In this document: positions 34,946 to 44,327 of the stretch, one piece after another | Layout: each line of letters begins with the position of its first letter | Position numbering within the stretch: the stretch's first letter is position 1 | The notes under the pieces: model-generated | Told to the model about the DNA's origin: nothing | Databases searched by the model: none | The model's input: only the letters and a program-made list of their open reading frames with translations | Made by a program: the position numbers and the translations under genes | Assembly: GCA_963798865.1 (NCBI GenBank) | Contig: CAWCVZ010000022.1 | Location: forward strand, 248,001 to 312,000 | Reading direction: 5' to 3' | DNA length: 64,000 bases | DNA from: RBG-16-34-14 sp963798865 | Lineage (GTDB): Bacteria; Bacteroidota; Ignavibacteria; Ignavibacteriales; Ignavibacteriaceae

Positions 34946-35553
34946 TCGTTATTCTGTTTTACAAATTCATCAAAATTATATCTGAGAGTTAAAGAATCTT
35001 TTGCTTTAATCGTCACTATCTCATTAATCTCTTTTTCATAATTTTTATTGGTTATCTTCACATTATAAACACCCGGCATTAATACAATTGGTTTTCTTAA
35101 GGGTGTTGTGCTTTTATGCACGCCATTTATATAAATTTCTCCCCAGGGAAAAATTTTACAATCAAGGTAACCGACTTCCTCATAAAAATTAATTTTTATT
35201 GAATTTAATTCGTTTGGTTTTATTTCAATTTTTTCAGAATAAGGGGGAAATTCCGGATGAACAAGTTTTAATTCATATTCACCTGATTTCAGTTCTATTT
35301 CGTTTTTTAATGGCGTTGTATCAATCTTCTTATCATTGATAAAAACTTCTGCCCAGGGATTAGCTTCAACAAAAAGTTTGCCATCAATTGCAGGTGCAGT
35401 TGCTTCTTTATCTTCTTTTGTGGATTCAACTATCAGCGGTTTTTCCTCAATTTTAGTTGAGTTATTTTTTTTAAAAGTATCAAGATTCGCGATATTCTGC
35501 ACGCTATCCTTTTTTTCATCAGCAGCAGACTTACTTATTTGATTATTATTCAT
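34942..35553 (-). CDS. PEGA-domain protein, probably the extracytoplasmic part of the adjacent kinase
   Basis: 203 residues. A charged, low-complexity N-terminus (about 1-60) is followed by two PEGA repeats (LFVEANPWAEVFINDKK … GEYELKLVHPEFPP, and LDCKIFPWGEIYINGVHK … GVYNVKITNKNYEK). PEGA repeats are found on cell-surface or sensory proteins. There is no signal peptide or membrane helix here, although the preceding kinase ends in a membrane helix. The reading frame is open upstream of the ATG to just after that helix. Deleting one base there joins kinase, helix and PEGA into a 523-residue protein. I therefore favour a single frameshifted gene, but two separate genes cannot be excluded. Confidence 0.8.
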   Translation of the reverse strand: MNNNQISKSAADEKKDSVQNIANLDTFKKNNSTKIEEKPLIVESTKEDKEATAPAIDGKLFVEANPWAEVFINDKKIDTTPLKNEIELKSGEYELKLVHPEFPPYSEKIEIKPNELNSIKINFYEEVGYLDCKIFPWGEIYINGVHKSTTPLRKPIVLMPGVYNVKITNKNYEKEINEIVTIKAKDSLTLRYNFDEFVKQNNE

Positions 35554-35569
35554 TGAGGTTAATGAATCT

Positions 35570-36514
35570 TCATTTGATGAAAAGGTTTTTAATCAATAAA
35601 AACCCGCTAATCAAAATAATTGCAGCAGTAGCCCAATAAAAAAATGTTTTTTTTGTTTTCTTCTTTTCGGGTTGCTCAACAGTAATGCGTGCTAATTCCT
35701 GTTCAACAGTAAAAAAATTAAGAGCTTCAAGTGCACTTTTAGTACGTTTGCTGAAATTTTTTCGCATCAATTCCTGAAGTGCATTCTGAACATTTATTGG
35801 TAATGATGTAAGATCTTTAAATTCCTTTTCAATTTTGAAATTGAGAATATTATTAATCGTTTCGTTAATATCTTTGCCGATTAAAGGATTTATACCAGTG
35901 AACAATTCGTAAATTACAATGCCTGAAGAAAATAGATCTGTTTGAGGCGTCAGCTCTTCACCTCTTATTTGTTCAGGAGACATATAACCCGGAGTACCAA
36001 CGATAGATGACTTATGAGTAAGTATAATGTCATCTCTTACTAAAGCTAAACCAAAATCTGCAATCTTTAATTCAAGTTTTTTATTAACAAGAATATTTTC
36101 GGGTTTAATATCTCTGTGAATTATCCCAATCTGATGTGCAGCATCGAGCGCTTTAAAAAGCTGGATACATAAATTTATTTTATCATCATCTGAAAGTTTA
36201 TTATCCTTAATAACTTTTCTAAGGTTGCTGCTGTCGAAGTATTCAAAGGAGATATAAAAATTATTACCCGCAGTACCGAAGTCAAGCACTTTAATAACAT
36301 TCTGATGATCGAGCTGGGCAAGAATTTTGGCTTCTCTTTTAAATCGGTCTAGAAAGGTCTTATCAGGAAGTTCGTCTGCTGAGAGGGTTTTTAGAATTAT
36401 TTTTTTTCCAAGATAGATATGGTTGGCAAGATAAACAGTGGTATGCTGGTCTTTTTTAAGAGTATCAATAATCTCAAACCTGCCAAACAAAATTTTTGAA
36501 GGATCTTCCGGCAT
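35570..36514 (-). CDS. Serine/threonine protein kinase with C-terminal membrane helix
   Basis: 314 residues. The Hanks-type kinase domain (about 12-265) has the ATP-anchoring K42 (IILKTL), catalytic D135 in HRDIKPENILV, metal-binding D154 in ADFGLALV, and GTPGYMSPEQ in the activation segment. All catalytic residues are intact. A single membrane helix (about 290-310) ends the frame, so the C-terminus would be outside the cytoplasm; the PEGA repeats following in another frame would fit there. The gene begins three bases after the sigma54-activator stop, giving tight coupling, and the sigma54 activator is a plausible phosphorylation target. Confidence 0.93.
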   Translation of the reverse strand: MPEDPSKILFGRFEIIDTLKKDQHTTVYLANHIYLGKKIILKTLSADELPDKTFLDRFKREAKILAQLDHQNVIKVLDFGTAGNNFYISFEYFDSSNLRKVIKDNKLSDDDKINLCIQLFKALDAAHQIGIIHRDIKPENILVNKKLELKIADFGLALVRDDIILTHKSSIVGTPGYMSPEQIRGEELTPQTDLFSSGIVIYELFTGINPLIGKDINETINNILNFKIEKEFKDLTSLPINVQNALQELMRKNFSKRTKSALEALNFFTVEQELARITVEQPEKKKTKKTFFYWATAAIILISGFLLIKNLFIK

Positions 36515-36517
36515 GCC

Positions 36518-38008
36518 CTATTTCACATTCATCTCTTTCAGTTTAAGCTGAACCCATCGTACAGAAACACCCAAAGATTTTGCAGTAGCAGTTCTGTTCC
36601 CATCAAACATTTTTAACCTTTTGAGCAGAATAATTTTTTCAAATTCTCTAAGTGTACCGGAAAAGTTTGAATCATCTGAATCTTCTTCAAGAACAACATG
36701 CTCTGGCAAAATCTTATCTTCATCACATAAGATTAATGCACGTTGAATAACATTTTCAAGCTGGCGAACATTTCCCGGCCAGCTATATTCTTCAAGCATC
36801 CTCATAGTTTTGGTATCAACATGAATATTTTTATCTGAAAATTTTCTTATGAAATGGTAGGTGAGCAAAGGTACATCACCAATTCTCTCACGTAAAGGAG
36901 GAATCTTAATCGGGAAAACGTTCAACCTGTAAAAAAGATCTTCACGGAATTTATCCTCCTTAACAAGTAAATTCAAATCCTTATTTGTAGCAGCAATTAC
37001 TCTTGCATCAATTTGAATTACTTTTGTATCACCAAGACGCATTATTTCTTTACTTTGCAAAACTCTAAGCATCTTTGCCTGAAGTGCCATTGAAATATCG
37101 GCTATTTCATCAAGGAAAAAAGTACCACCGCTGGCAACTTCAAATAATCCTTTCTTATCTGTATTTGCACCGGTAAATGCACCTCTCTTATAACCAAATA
37201 ATTCACTCTCAAGAAGAGTATCAGGTATTGATCCGCAAAATTGTGCAAGGTACGGTTTATCTTTTCTGTCGCTAAAATTATGGATTGCTTTTGCAATTAA
37301 TTCTTTACCTGTACCGCTTTCTCCAAGTAATAAAACTGATGCATCTGTCCTTGCAACTTTATGTATCAGTAAAGCCAGTTTTTTCATAACCTGGCTTTCA
37401 CCAATTAATTCAGGAATGCTTTTTTCGGAATCAAGCCGGTTTCTGAGGATAAGATTTTCTTTTTCTAAATTTTCCAGCTTGCTGATTTTATCTAGTGCAA
37501 GAGAAACTATGTTTGAAAAGAAATCTAGGAATGCAAGATTATCTTCATTAAATTCTTTCCTATTCATCCGGCTATCAACTAAAATAACACCCCACACCCT
37601 TTCATTTTGAATGATAGGTACGCCAAGGACTGATTTAATATTTTGGAGCTGAACACTTTGAAATTGAGAAACACTCGGATCACTTTGAACATCATGAAAT
37701 AAATAAGGCTGGCGGTTATCAATTACTTTTTGCAGAATACCGGAAGAGAATGCAGTAAGATCTACAATATTTTCCCTCTGGATATTTCTAGCGGCTATAA
37801 TTTCAAATTTTCTATGAGGCTCTTCATATTTAACAAAAAGACCTCTTTCTGCATTTACAACTTCAATTACAAGGTCCAGTGTTTCAATAATTAAAGTATC
37901 TGTATAATTAACAGCATTTAATTTCTGGCTTATATGATATAGAGTATCGAATTGCTCTTTAGAAATAAGCCGGATTTTTTCTATAGTATCTTGTTCTTGC
38001 AGATTCAT
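36518..38008 (-). CDS. GAF-domain sigma54-dependent transcriptional activator (Fis family)
   Basis: About 496 residues from ATG 38008 (an in-frame GTG at 38017 is also possible). A GAF domain (about 20-175) precedes the AAA+ domain (about 205-440) with Walker A GESGTGKELIA, the sigma54-contacting GAFTGA loop (YKRGAFTGANTDKK), Walker B GGTFFLDEIAD and the arginine-finger region PLRERIGDV. A Fis-type HTH (about 450-496, NRTATAKSLGVSVRWVQLKLKEM) is at the C-terminus. It should activate sigma54 promoters in response to a ligand at GAF or to phosphorylation. No response-regulator domain is present, so the adjacent Ser/Thr kinase is an alternative input. Confidence 0.95.
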   Translation of the reverse strand: MNLQEQDTIEKIRLISKEQFDTLYHISQKLNAVNYTDTLIIETLDLVIEVVNAERGLFVKYEEPHRKFEIIAARNIQRENIVDLTAFSSGILQKVIDNRQPYLFHDVQSDPSVSQFQSVQLQNIKSVLGVPIIQNERVWGVILVDSRMNRKEFNEDNLAFLDFFSNIVSLALDKISKLENLEKENLILRNRLDSEKSIPELIGESQVMKKLALLIHKVARTDASVLLLGESGTGKELIAKAIHNFSDRKDKPYLAQFCGSIPDTLLESELFGYKRGAFTGANTDKKGLFEVASGGTFFLDEIADISMALQAKMLRVLQSKEIMRLGDTKVIQIDARVIAATNKDLNLLVKEDKFREDLFYRLNVFPIKIPPLRERIGDVPLLTYHFIRKFSDKNIHVDTKTMRMLEEYSWPGNVRQLENVIQRALILCDEDKILPEHVVLEEDSDDSNFSGTLREFEKIILLKRLKMFDGNRTATAKSLGVSVRWVQLKLKEMNVK

Positions 38009-38047
38009 ATTTTGCACGGAGATTGTGAACTAAAGATAACAAAAAAA

Positions 38048-39034
38048 TCACTGAATTCGGAAGCCAGTCTGCTTTGACCTTGACCTGTTCTGAAATTGAT
38101 CTATTATCCAGATAACCCAATAATAATTGCCATCACTAAGTGTTTGAGGTAAGGTATAGGAAGTTGAATCAGATGAAATGTTGAGTTTAGTATGAATTAA
38201 AACCGGATTAGAGAAAGTTGTATAAGAATAAACTTCTATCATATATTTAAAAGAATATCCTGCATTAAATTTACTCCATTTAAAAATAACAGGTTGAGAT
38301 GTGTCTGCAATTGTTGAATCGGTAGAAGGTTTTAACCCGGAAACTTCATCTTTTATAATCCTTGTTACCCTGTCACTGCCAATTATAAATTCATTCTGGA
38401 ATTTATCTTTTGTTACAATTGATAAATCAAGACCAATTGTCCCTTCGATGTTATTCCCGTTTAATTCATTCTCCGTAACAGTAGTTTGATATGCGCCATC
38501 TTCAGGTATAAATAATAGGGGTTTCCTCAAATTAAGAGCTTCATTATAAACAAAAACCGAATCTACATCTCCATCATGGTCTGTAATCCAGGCATTTACA
38601 AATAACGTTGAAATTGGAGGCGGCACAAATTGATTTTCAACAACTGTATAAATTGAAACTGAATCAAGCACAGGGATATTATTAAAAAAAACCTGGGCAA
38701 AATATCTTTTTGAATAACCCCACACTATGTTCAAAGTATCACCTTTATAACCGGATTTTGAAAAAACAATGTTACCATCTTTAATTGGAATATTGCTTAA
38801 CCTGAACTTTCCGTTAGCATCAGTTACGGCAATTAAATTAGCATTCTCCCATGTAACCTTCACATTGGATATTCCTGTGAAAGGAAAACCAATTGTCTGA
38901 ACAACACCCTCTATGGTTCCATAATTATAATCAGGATTTAAAGGATCTAAAGGATTAGTTCTTGGAGCATTGCAACTAATACCCCCTAAAACAACAAAAA
39001 TAATTAAAGTAAAAAATTGTATAAATATCTTCAT
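38048..39034 (-). CDS. Lipoprotein with carboxypeptidase-regulatory-like and FN3-like domains
   Basis: 328 residues. A lipobox is seen after the signal sequence (VLGGISC with lipidated Cys near residue 21). A carboxypeptidase regulatory-like beta-sandwich (about 40-125, GTIEGVVQTIGFPFTG … TDANGKFRLSNIPI … SGYKGDTLNI) is followed by a second beta domain and a final segment resembling a fibronectin type III fold (YSFKYMIEVYSYTTF … LSDGNYYWVIWIID). Likely an outer-membrane or surface lipoprotein that binds glycan or protein. It is the first gene of the kinase operon and lies 39 bases upstream of the sigma54 activator. Confidence 0.85.
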   Translation of the reverse strand: MKIFIQFFTLIIFVVLGGISCNAPRTNPLDPLNPDYNYGTIEGVVQTIGFPFTGISNVKVTWENANLIAVTDANGKFRLSNIPIKDGNIVFSKSGYKGDTLNIVWGYSKRYFAQVFFNNIPVLDSVSIYTVVENQFVPPPISTLFVNAWITDHDGDVDSVFVYNEALNLRKPLLFIPEDGAYQTTVTENELNGNNIEGTIGLDLSIVTKDKFQNEFIIGSDRVTRIIKDEVSGLKPSTDSTIADTSQPVIFKWSKFNAGYSFKYMIEVYSYTTFSNPVLIHTKLNISSDSTSYTLPQTLSDGNYYWVIWIIDQFQNRSRSKQTGFRIQ

Positions 39035-39170
39035 ATTATATATCGTACAGAAAACCGAAAGTCATTAGTCATCTTAGTAAAAATTTAAATGAATTCGCAG
39101 ATAAAATAAATAAATATTTTATTTATATGATAGTCTAAAATAAAAGAATCAAAGATTATTAACGAGGGTT

Positions 39171-39862
39171 TTATGCAATATCTCTTTTATCAGTCGGTAC
39201 AGAAAAAGTTTCAATAATATTACTGTCTTTTACAATTATCGCGCTCAGTTTATTCCCGGTGTAAACCGAAGTATCAATGTAAGCTGCATTATTCACTTTG
39301 TGATATACAATATCCTTTTGACGGGTATGACCAACTACTTGTAATTTACCTATGTTTAATAAAATATCTCTTGTCCAGAGCACTCCATTATCATTCATTA
39401 AATTAAGTCTCATTACTTTGTCAATCTGTTCAGTATTTTCAAGAACTTTTTTAGGAAGACGGGATTTAAAAGTAAGAAGAAATTCCGGGCATGGCTTATA
39501 AAACAATCATCAAGATTATAAAATAGAGGAGCTTTAATAATCATATCGAGGTGTTTATACATATCACTAACTTTGTCCCGATAGGATTGGACAGTGGTTT
39601 CCGAACCATTATAAATCCAAATTCCACCCATTTCACTTCCAGGTTCGTGGATAAAGTAATAAAACATATAATCATGGTTACCGGGAGTAAACCGGATTTT
39701 TTCAGAAACAATAAAATTAATTACCTCATAGCTGAAATTTCCTCTATCAACCAAATCACCTACACTGTAAAGTTTAATATCAGGATATTTATTTTTTATT
39801 TGTGATACCAATTCCTTAAGTGTAAAATAGCAACCATGTATATCACCAATTACTGCAACCAT
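39171..39862 (-). CDS. PPP-type metallophosphatase, frameshifted
   Basis: The first part (MVAVIGDIHGCYFTLKEL … SVGDLVDRGNFSYEVINFI … FTPGNHDYMFYYF) carries the GDxHG, GDxVDRG and GNHD metal-binding motifs of PPP-family phosphatases. It continues to DDCFISHA in one frame and then to PEFLLTFKSRLPKK … LQVVGHTRQKDIVY in another. Restoring one C in the CCC run near 39493 yields a 230-residue protein, including the C-terminal GHT histidine motif. The small single-domain form resembles bacterial Ser/Thr phosphatases or diadenosine tetraphosphatases; the substrate is not certain. It lies upstream of the kinase operon. Confidence 0.85.
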
Positions 39863-39933
39863 TTTTTTCTCATAAATTAAAAAAACTGGAGAAATTTCCT
39901 GAGGGTATTATAAAAATAAATAACCCCTTATTG

Positions 39934-41055
39934 TTAGTTGGTAGAAAAAATCCTTAACCTTCTAAACTCAACTTTGAATGCATTTGCAATTGCTTCATTC
40001 GAACAATAACCCTGATAGGTACAAACACCTTTAGCAAAACCGGGATCACCAATTAAAGCATTCGCCAATCCGTTTTCTACTATATTTAATATATAATCAA
40101 TAGAAGCATTATTCAATCCGTAGCTTGCGGTTCGTGATACAAGTGATGGCATATTAGGTACACAATAGTGAATCACATCATGTAATGTAAAAACAGGATC
40201 TGAAATTGAAGTCAGCCGGCTTGTTTCTATACAGCCACCCTGGTCAATTGAAACATCAACGAGAACTGCACCTTTTTTCATCTGTTTAACCATCTCTTCT
40301 GTTACGATATTAGGTGCCTTTTCTCCTTTAATCAGAATAGAACCAATTAAAACATCAGCAAACTTTACTCCACGAGAAATTGTATATGGATTTGCCATTA
40401 CTGTTGTAACTCTTTTCTTAAATTCACTTTCAATTTTTCGCAGTCTATGCAAATCTTTATCAAGAACAATAACCTGGGCACCTCTTCCTAAAGCAGCTCT
40501 TGCAGCAGCTCTTCCAACAACTCCGGCACCAATTATAACAACTGCAGCAGGCGCAACACCGGGAATACCGCCAATTAAAACTCCCCTTCCTCCTTTATTA
40601 AAGCTTTCGAGATATCTTTCTGCAACCTGAATTGTTAATTGACCGGCAATTTCACTCATTGAATTAAGTACAGGAAGATTTCCATCTTTTTCAATAAGCT
40701 CATATCCAATTGCAGTAATCTTTTTATTCAGAAGTTCAGATATTATTTTTTTCTTTCCAACCGCAAGATGAAGAAAAGAAAAGAGTATCTGATTTTCCTG
40801 AAGCATCTCAACTTCTTTTTCAGATAAAGGTGCAACTTTAATCACCATCTCAGAAAGTTTAATAACTTCTTCCTTGCTGAAGACAATAGTTGCCCCGACT
40901 TTACTATAATCTTCATCACTAAAATTGCTTCCGGTTCCAGCACTTGACTCAATAAATACAGTATGTCCAAGCCTGGTCAAAGAATCAATACCGGCTGGAG
41001 TAAGAGCTACTCTTCTTTCTTCATTATAGTTTTCTTTTGGTATGCCTATCCGCAT
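39934..41055 (-). CDS. ald: Alanine dehydrogenase
   Basis: 373 residues. The family start MRIGIPKENYNEERRVALTP, the catalytic Lys context VIKVAPLSEKE and the His in FLHLAVG are conserved. An NAD-binding Rossmann motif GAGVVGRAAAR (near 180) is followed by KGAVLVDVSIDQGGCIETSR and the DNMPSLV-type PNMPSLVSRTASYGL stretch. It interconverts L-alanine with pyruvate and ammonia using NAD. It is cytosolic and hexameric in known members. The gene stands alone, with 71 bases to the phosphatase downstream; no regulatory site is recognised. Confidence 0.97.
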   Translation of the reverse strand: MRIGIPKENYNEERRVALTPAGIDSLTRLGHTVFIESSAGTGSNFSDEDYSKVGATIVFSKEEVIKLSEMVIKVAPLSEKEVEMLQENQILFSFLHLAVGKKKIISELLNKKITAIGYELIEKDGNLPVLNSMSEIAGQLTIQVAERYLESFNKGGRGVLIGGIPGVAPAAVVIIGAGVVGRAAARAALGRGAQVIVLDKDLHRLRKIESEFKKRVTTVMANPYTISRGVKFADVLIGSILIKGEKAPNIVTEEMVKQMKKGAVLVDVSIDQGGCIETSRLTSISDPVFTLHDVIHYCVPNMPSLVSRTASYGLNNASIDYILNIVENGLANALIGDPGFAKGVCTYQGYCSNEAIANAFKVEFRRLRIFSTN

Positions 41056-41177
41056 TTAATTTTTTTCTATTTGCTTAAAATTACCGATTAAACAAAAGAT
41101 ATTCAAGATGAGTTTATTTGAAATTGAAGGACACTTGAACAATAAAATTAATTTTAGATTTATGTTTAAATAAAATA

Positions 41178-42131
41178 TTAATTAACCGGTGTTAATGGTT
41201 TCCTGCCATTCAGAACTTCAATAACATTTTGAATTGCAATCTCAGCCATTCCTGTTCTTGCTTCTTCGGTTGCACTGCCTATATGTGGAAGTAAAACAAC
41301 ATTTTTAAGTTTTATAAGCGAAGAGCTTATATTTGGTTCATTTTCATAAACATCAAAACCAGCCGAAAAAATTTTTTTCTTTTTTAATAACTTTATTAAT
41401 TCAGGTTCATCAATAATTTCACCGCGTGAAGTATTAACAATTATAGCAGCTTTTTTTAAAAGCTTTAATTTTTTCTTATTTAAAAGATGGAAAGTTTCAT
41501 TATTAAGTGGAAGATGTACTGAAATAATATCAGCATTTTTTAAAAGTTCATCCAGTGAAACTTTTTCAGCACCGGTTTTTTCCTCAAGTTCACTATTAAT
41601 ATTTTTATCACAGTAAATTATTTTCGTTTTAAAAGCTTTTATACGAATCGCTGTTTCAGTTCCGATTCTACCAGCGCCAAGAATTCCAACTATTTTATCT
41701 TTAAGCTCAACACCGAGCAGAAGTTTTGGTTTCCATCCTTTGAATCTCTTTTCCCTCATCATCTTCTCCCCTTCAGGTAATCTTCTTGCACAGGCAAGAA
41801 TTAATGACACTGTAAGATCGGCAGTGGAATCAGTTAAAACATCAGGAGTGTTTGTAACAACAATATTTTTTTCTTTGGCATAATTCGTATCTATATTGTT
41901 ATATCCAACCGCCACATTCGCAATAATTTTACAATTGGGAATTTTATCAATTAATTTTTTATCGAATTTCTCTGTGAGTAAAGAAACTATCCCATCAGCA
42001 TCTTTAATATTTTTTAAAAGTTCTTTTGGAGGAATGGCTTTATCTTTTTTATAAACACTAACATTAAACTTCTGTTTTTTTAGAAGATCAATTGCTTTAT
42101 CGGAAATTTCTCTCGTAACAAATACTTTCAT
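41178..42131 (-). CDS. D-isomer-specific 2-hydroxyacid dehydrogenase (glyoxylate/hydroxypyruvate reductase type)
   Basis: 317 residues with the D-hydroxyacid dehydrogenase layout. The NAD(P)-binding motif GILGAGRIGTETAIRI is near residue 148; the catalytic Arg is in VNTSRGEIIDE, Glu in DVYENEPNIS and His in LLPHIGSATEEAR. NVAVGYNNIDTNYAKEKNIVVTNTPDVLTDSTADL is the characteristic stretch of the glyoxylate reductase/GyaR branch. It likely reduces glyoxylate or hydroxypyruvate, but substrate specificity within the family is not fully predictable. Its start is one base from the SpmAB-like gene's end, so both are read together. Confidence 0.92.
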   Translation of the reverse strand: MKVFVTREISDKAIDLLKKQKFNVSVYKKDKAIPPKELLKNIKDADGIVSLLTEKFDKKLIDKIPNCKIIANVAVGYNNIDTNYAKEKNIVVTNTPDVLTDSTADLTVSLILACARRLPEGEKMMREKRFKGWKPKLLLGVELKDKIVGILGAGRIGTETAIRIKAFKTKIIYCDKNINSELEEKTGAEKVSLDELLKNADIISVHLPLNNETFHLLNKKKLKLLKKAAIIVNTSRGEIIDEPELIKLLKKKKIFSAGFDVYENEPNISSSLIKLKNVVLLPHIGSATEEARTGMAEIAIQNVIEVLNGRKPLTPVN

Positions 42132-43763
42132 CTAACCAAATAATAATTTTACTATAAACAATGCACCAAGAATTCCTGCAATATCTGCAAGTAAACCTGC
42201 CGGTAATGCGTGCCTTGTATTTTTAATATTAACAGCCCCGAAGTAAACAGCAAGAACATAAAAAGTTGTTTCAGTGCTGCCAAAAAAAGTTGAAACCAGA
42301 ATACCAATAAAGGAATCGGGTCCGTGAACCGATATTATTTCAGCCATAATACCAAGAGAACCGCTTCCGGACAAAGGACGCATCAAAGCCATTGGTAATG
42401 CTTCCGCAGGCATCCCAATAAAATCTGTAATGGGTCGTAATATTAATATTAGCCAATCCATTCCTCCGCCGGCTCTGAAAATACCAATTGCCATCAGCAT
42501 TGCAACTAAGTAAGGAATTATTCTTACAGCAATATTAAAACCTTCTTTAGCGCCTTCTACAAATTGTTCATAAACTTTAACTTTTTTTATTGCCCCATAC
42601 CCGATAAAAACAAAAATCAAAAGAGGTATTGCAATGATTGATATCAAATTTATCACATCACGAAATAATTCCGGGCTAAGCCACCAAAATATTGAAGTAA
42701 AAATTTTCCCGGCACCTGTTACAGAAAATAATAAAACAAGTATGAGTATAAACAGAATTATAAAAATTCCTTTGCTGCTTCTTTTTATCCAGCCTGAAAA
42801 ATCATTTTTCTTTATTGGAAATTTTTCAAGGATCTTTGCGGCTGTTATTCCCGTAATTGTTGCGCACAAAGATCCGAATAAAGATGTTCCGATTATTATT
42901 GCCGGTTCAGTGCTTCCGGCTGCTGCTCTGATTGCAATTGCTGTAGCTGGAATCAATGTCATACCGGCAGTATTAATTGCAAGAAAAGTTACCATTGAAT
43001 TGGTGGCTGTTCCCTTTTTTGGATTAAGAGTATCAAGCTCTTCCATTGCTTTAAGTCCGAATGGTGTGGCTGCATTTCCAAGACCAAGCATATTTGCAGA
43101 AATGTTCATTATCATCGAACCCATCGCCGGATGATCGGAAGGAATTTCAGGGAATAATTTTTTTGTAACCGGCTTTAACCAGTTGGCAATTATTTTTATT
43201 AAACCTGCATCTTCAGCAACCTTCATAACTCCAAGCCAAAGCGCCATTATTCCAATTAATCCGAGAGCAATGTTAACGGCAGTTTTCGCATAATCAATTG
43301 CCGAATTAGTTACTTCTTTCATCTTCAGGAATGAAGCATCCTCAAGAATAATTTTTGACGCAGCATTATTTTCAGATATAAATGATAACGAGATTAAAGA
43401 AGCAGTAATATCATTGTCTTCACCTGAAGCAGATGCTATGTCCTTCCAGAGTTTGGGAGTATCATCACTAGTTTTGAAGAAGAGAACGCTTTTATTTTCT
43501 TTTGTGTTTATGGTTAACTTCGCCGGAAAAGATAAATCATTATTAATGTGTGATTTATAAAAAGTATTGAACTTTTCTTTATCAACTAAAATTTTAACAT
43601 CGTAAGATTTTGAAGAGTCTTTGATCAGAGGCTGAGAAAATTCAACAGTTACAGGCAGCGGCTCATTATTCCTGTACTTGTTGTTCCCTTTATTTACCAG
43701 GTCAGTTGAAACGGCTGTTACTATTCCAATAAATAGTAAAGACATCCAGATGTAATTAAGCAT
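42132..43763 (-). CDS. Nucleoside-recognition domain membrane protein (SpmA-SpmB-like fusion)
   Basis: 543 residues. After a short N-terminal helix and a beta-rich segment (about 20-150), two hydrophobic 'Gate'/nucleoside-recognition domains follow: the first (about 165-335) with LMALWLGVMKVAEDAG and SDHPAMGSMIMNISANMLGLGNAATPFGLKAM, the second (about 365-540) with LVAMLMAIGIFRAGGG and ALMRPLSGSGSLGIMAE, MPMALMRPLS. These two halves match SpmA and SpmB, separate spore-maturation proteins in Bacillus and commonly fused in Bacteroidota. Transport or gating of a small molecule is supposed but unproven. It is upstream of the hydroxyacid dehydrogenase by one base. Confidence 0.9.
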   Translation of the reverse strand: MLNYIWMSLLFIGIVTAVSTDLVNKGNNKYRNNEPLPVTVEFSQPLIKDSSKSYDVKILVDKEKFNTFYKSHINNDLSFPAKLTINTKENKSVLFFKTSDDTPKLWKDIASASGEDNDITASLISLSFISENNAASKIILEDASFLKMKEVTNSAIDYAKTAVNIALGLIGIMALWLGVMKVAEDAGLIKIIANWLKPVTKKLFPEIPSDHPAMGSMIMNISANMLGLGNAATPFGLKAMEELDTLNPKKGTATNSMVTFLAINTAGMTLIPATAIAIRAAAGSTEPAIIIGTSLFGSLCATITGITAAKILEKFPIKKNDFSGWIKRSSKGIFIILFILILVLLFSVTGAGKIFTSIFWWLSPELFRDVINLISIIAIPLLIFVFIGYGAIKKVKVYEQFVEGAKEGFNIAVRIIPYLVAMLMAIGIFRAGGGMDWLILILRPITDFIGMPAEALPMALMRPLSGSGSLGIMAEIISVHGPDSFIGILVSTFFGSTETTFYVLAVYFGAVNIKNTRHALPAGLLADIAGILGALFIVKLLFG

Positions 43764-43846
43764 TAAATTCCTTTAGAGGAGTTTGCCAAATCTTTTCTAA
43801 ATGAACAGTAGACTAATTAAAAATATACAATTGAAATTCCGCACAA

Positions 43847-44308
43847 TTATCCTCCCATTTCTTCAAAAGCCTGAATCTCCTCTGTATCTATAAAAACCGC
43901 ATTGTTTGATTTAAGTGATTTTTCCTTTTCATCATTCCGGGAAGAATATTTTTTAAGATAATTTTTTTTAACGGAAGCGAGAAGCTTATCATCATCAACT
44001 TTTTTAATCAAACCGGTAATAGAAATTGAAAAAATATTATATACAGGCGTAAAATCGGGTTTGCTCTTTTTTTGCTTTTCATTTTTTACAAGGATGAACT
44101 TTACATCAGTTTCATACTTCAGATTTTCATAAAATTCATTCTTTTCATCCGGGAAGAGATAAACATTTTTATCCTGGTAAAGAAATGTCGTTGCTGTTTG
44201 AACCAGTTCATCATCTTTAAGATTTAATGCCAGTACACCAACAGGACTACTATGCAGTTCCTTCTCAATATGCTGAATATCTCTTATTTGTGTTACTATT
44301 TTCTTCAT
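43847..44308 (-). CDS. Pyridoxamine-oxidase-like flavin split-barrel protein
   Basis: 153 residues resembling the PPOX/general stress protein 26 split-barrel fold. The N-terminal helix and strand (IRDIQHIEKELHSSPVGVLAL) and the following TATTFLYQDKNVYLFPDEKNEFYENL match FMN-binding proteins of this class, in which the ENL context and downstream strand VKFILV form the core. A C-terminal charged helix extends beyond the usual domain. Redox substrate unknown. It lies 19 bases downstream of addA on the same strand and is likely in the same transcript. Confidence 0.7.
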   Translation of the reverse strand: MKKIVTQIRDIQHIEKELHSSPVGVLALNLKDDELVQTATTFLYQDKNVYLFPDEKNEFYENLKYETDVKFILVKNEKQKKSKPDFTPVYNIFSISITGLIKKVDDDKLLASVKKNYLKKYSSRNDEKEKSLKSNNAVFIDTEEIQAFEEMGG

Positions 44309-44327
44309 AAACGGAAATCCTGATTTC

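Noticed and set aside
39035..39170. Possible sigma54 (-24/-12) promoter for the kinase-sigma54 operon
   Set aside because: No GG-N10-GC pattern with the expected TGGCAC/TTGC context is seen on the minus strand in this gap.
42634..43134. Plus-strand open frame of 166 codons opposite the SpmAB-like gene
   Set aside because: It is fully contained in a well-supported minus-strand gene and has no recognisable domain.
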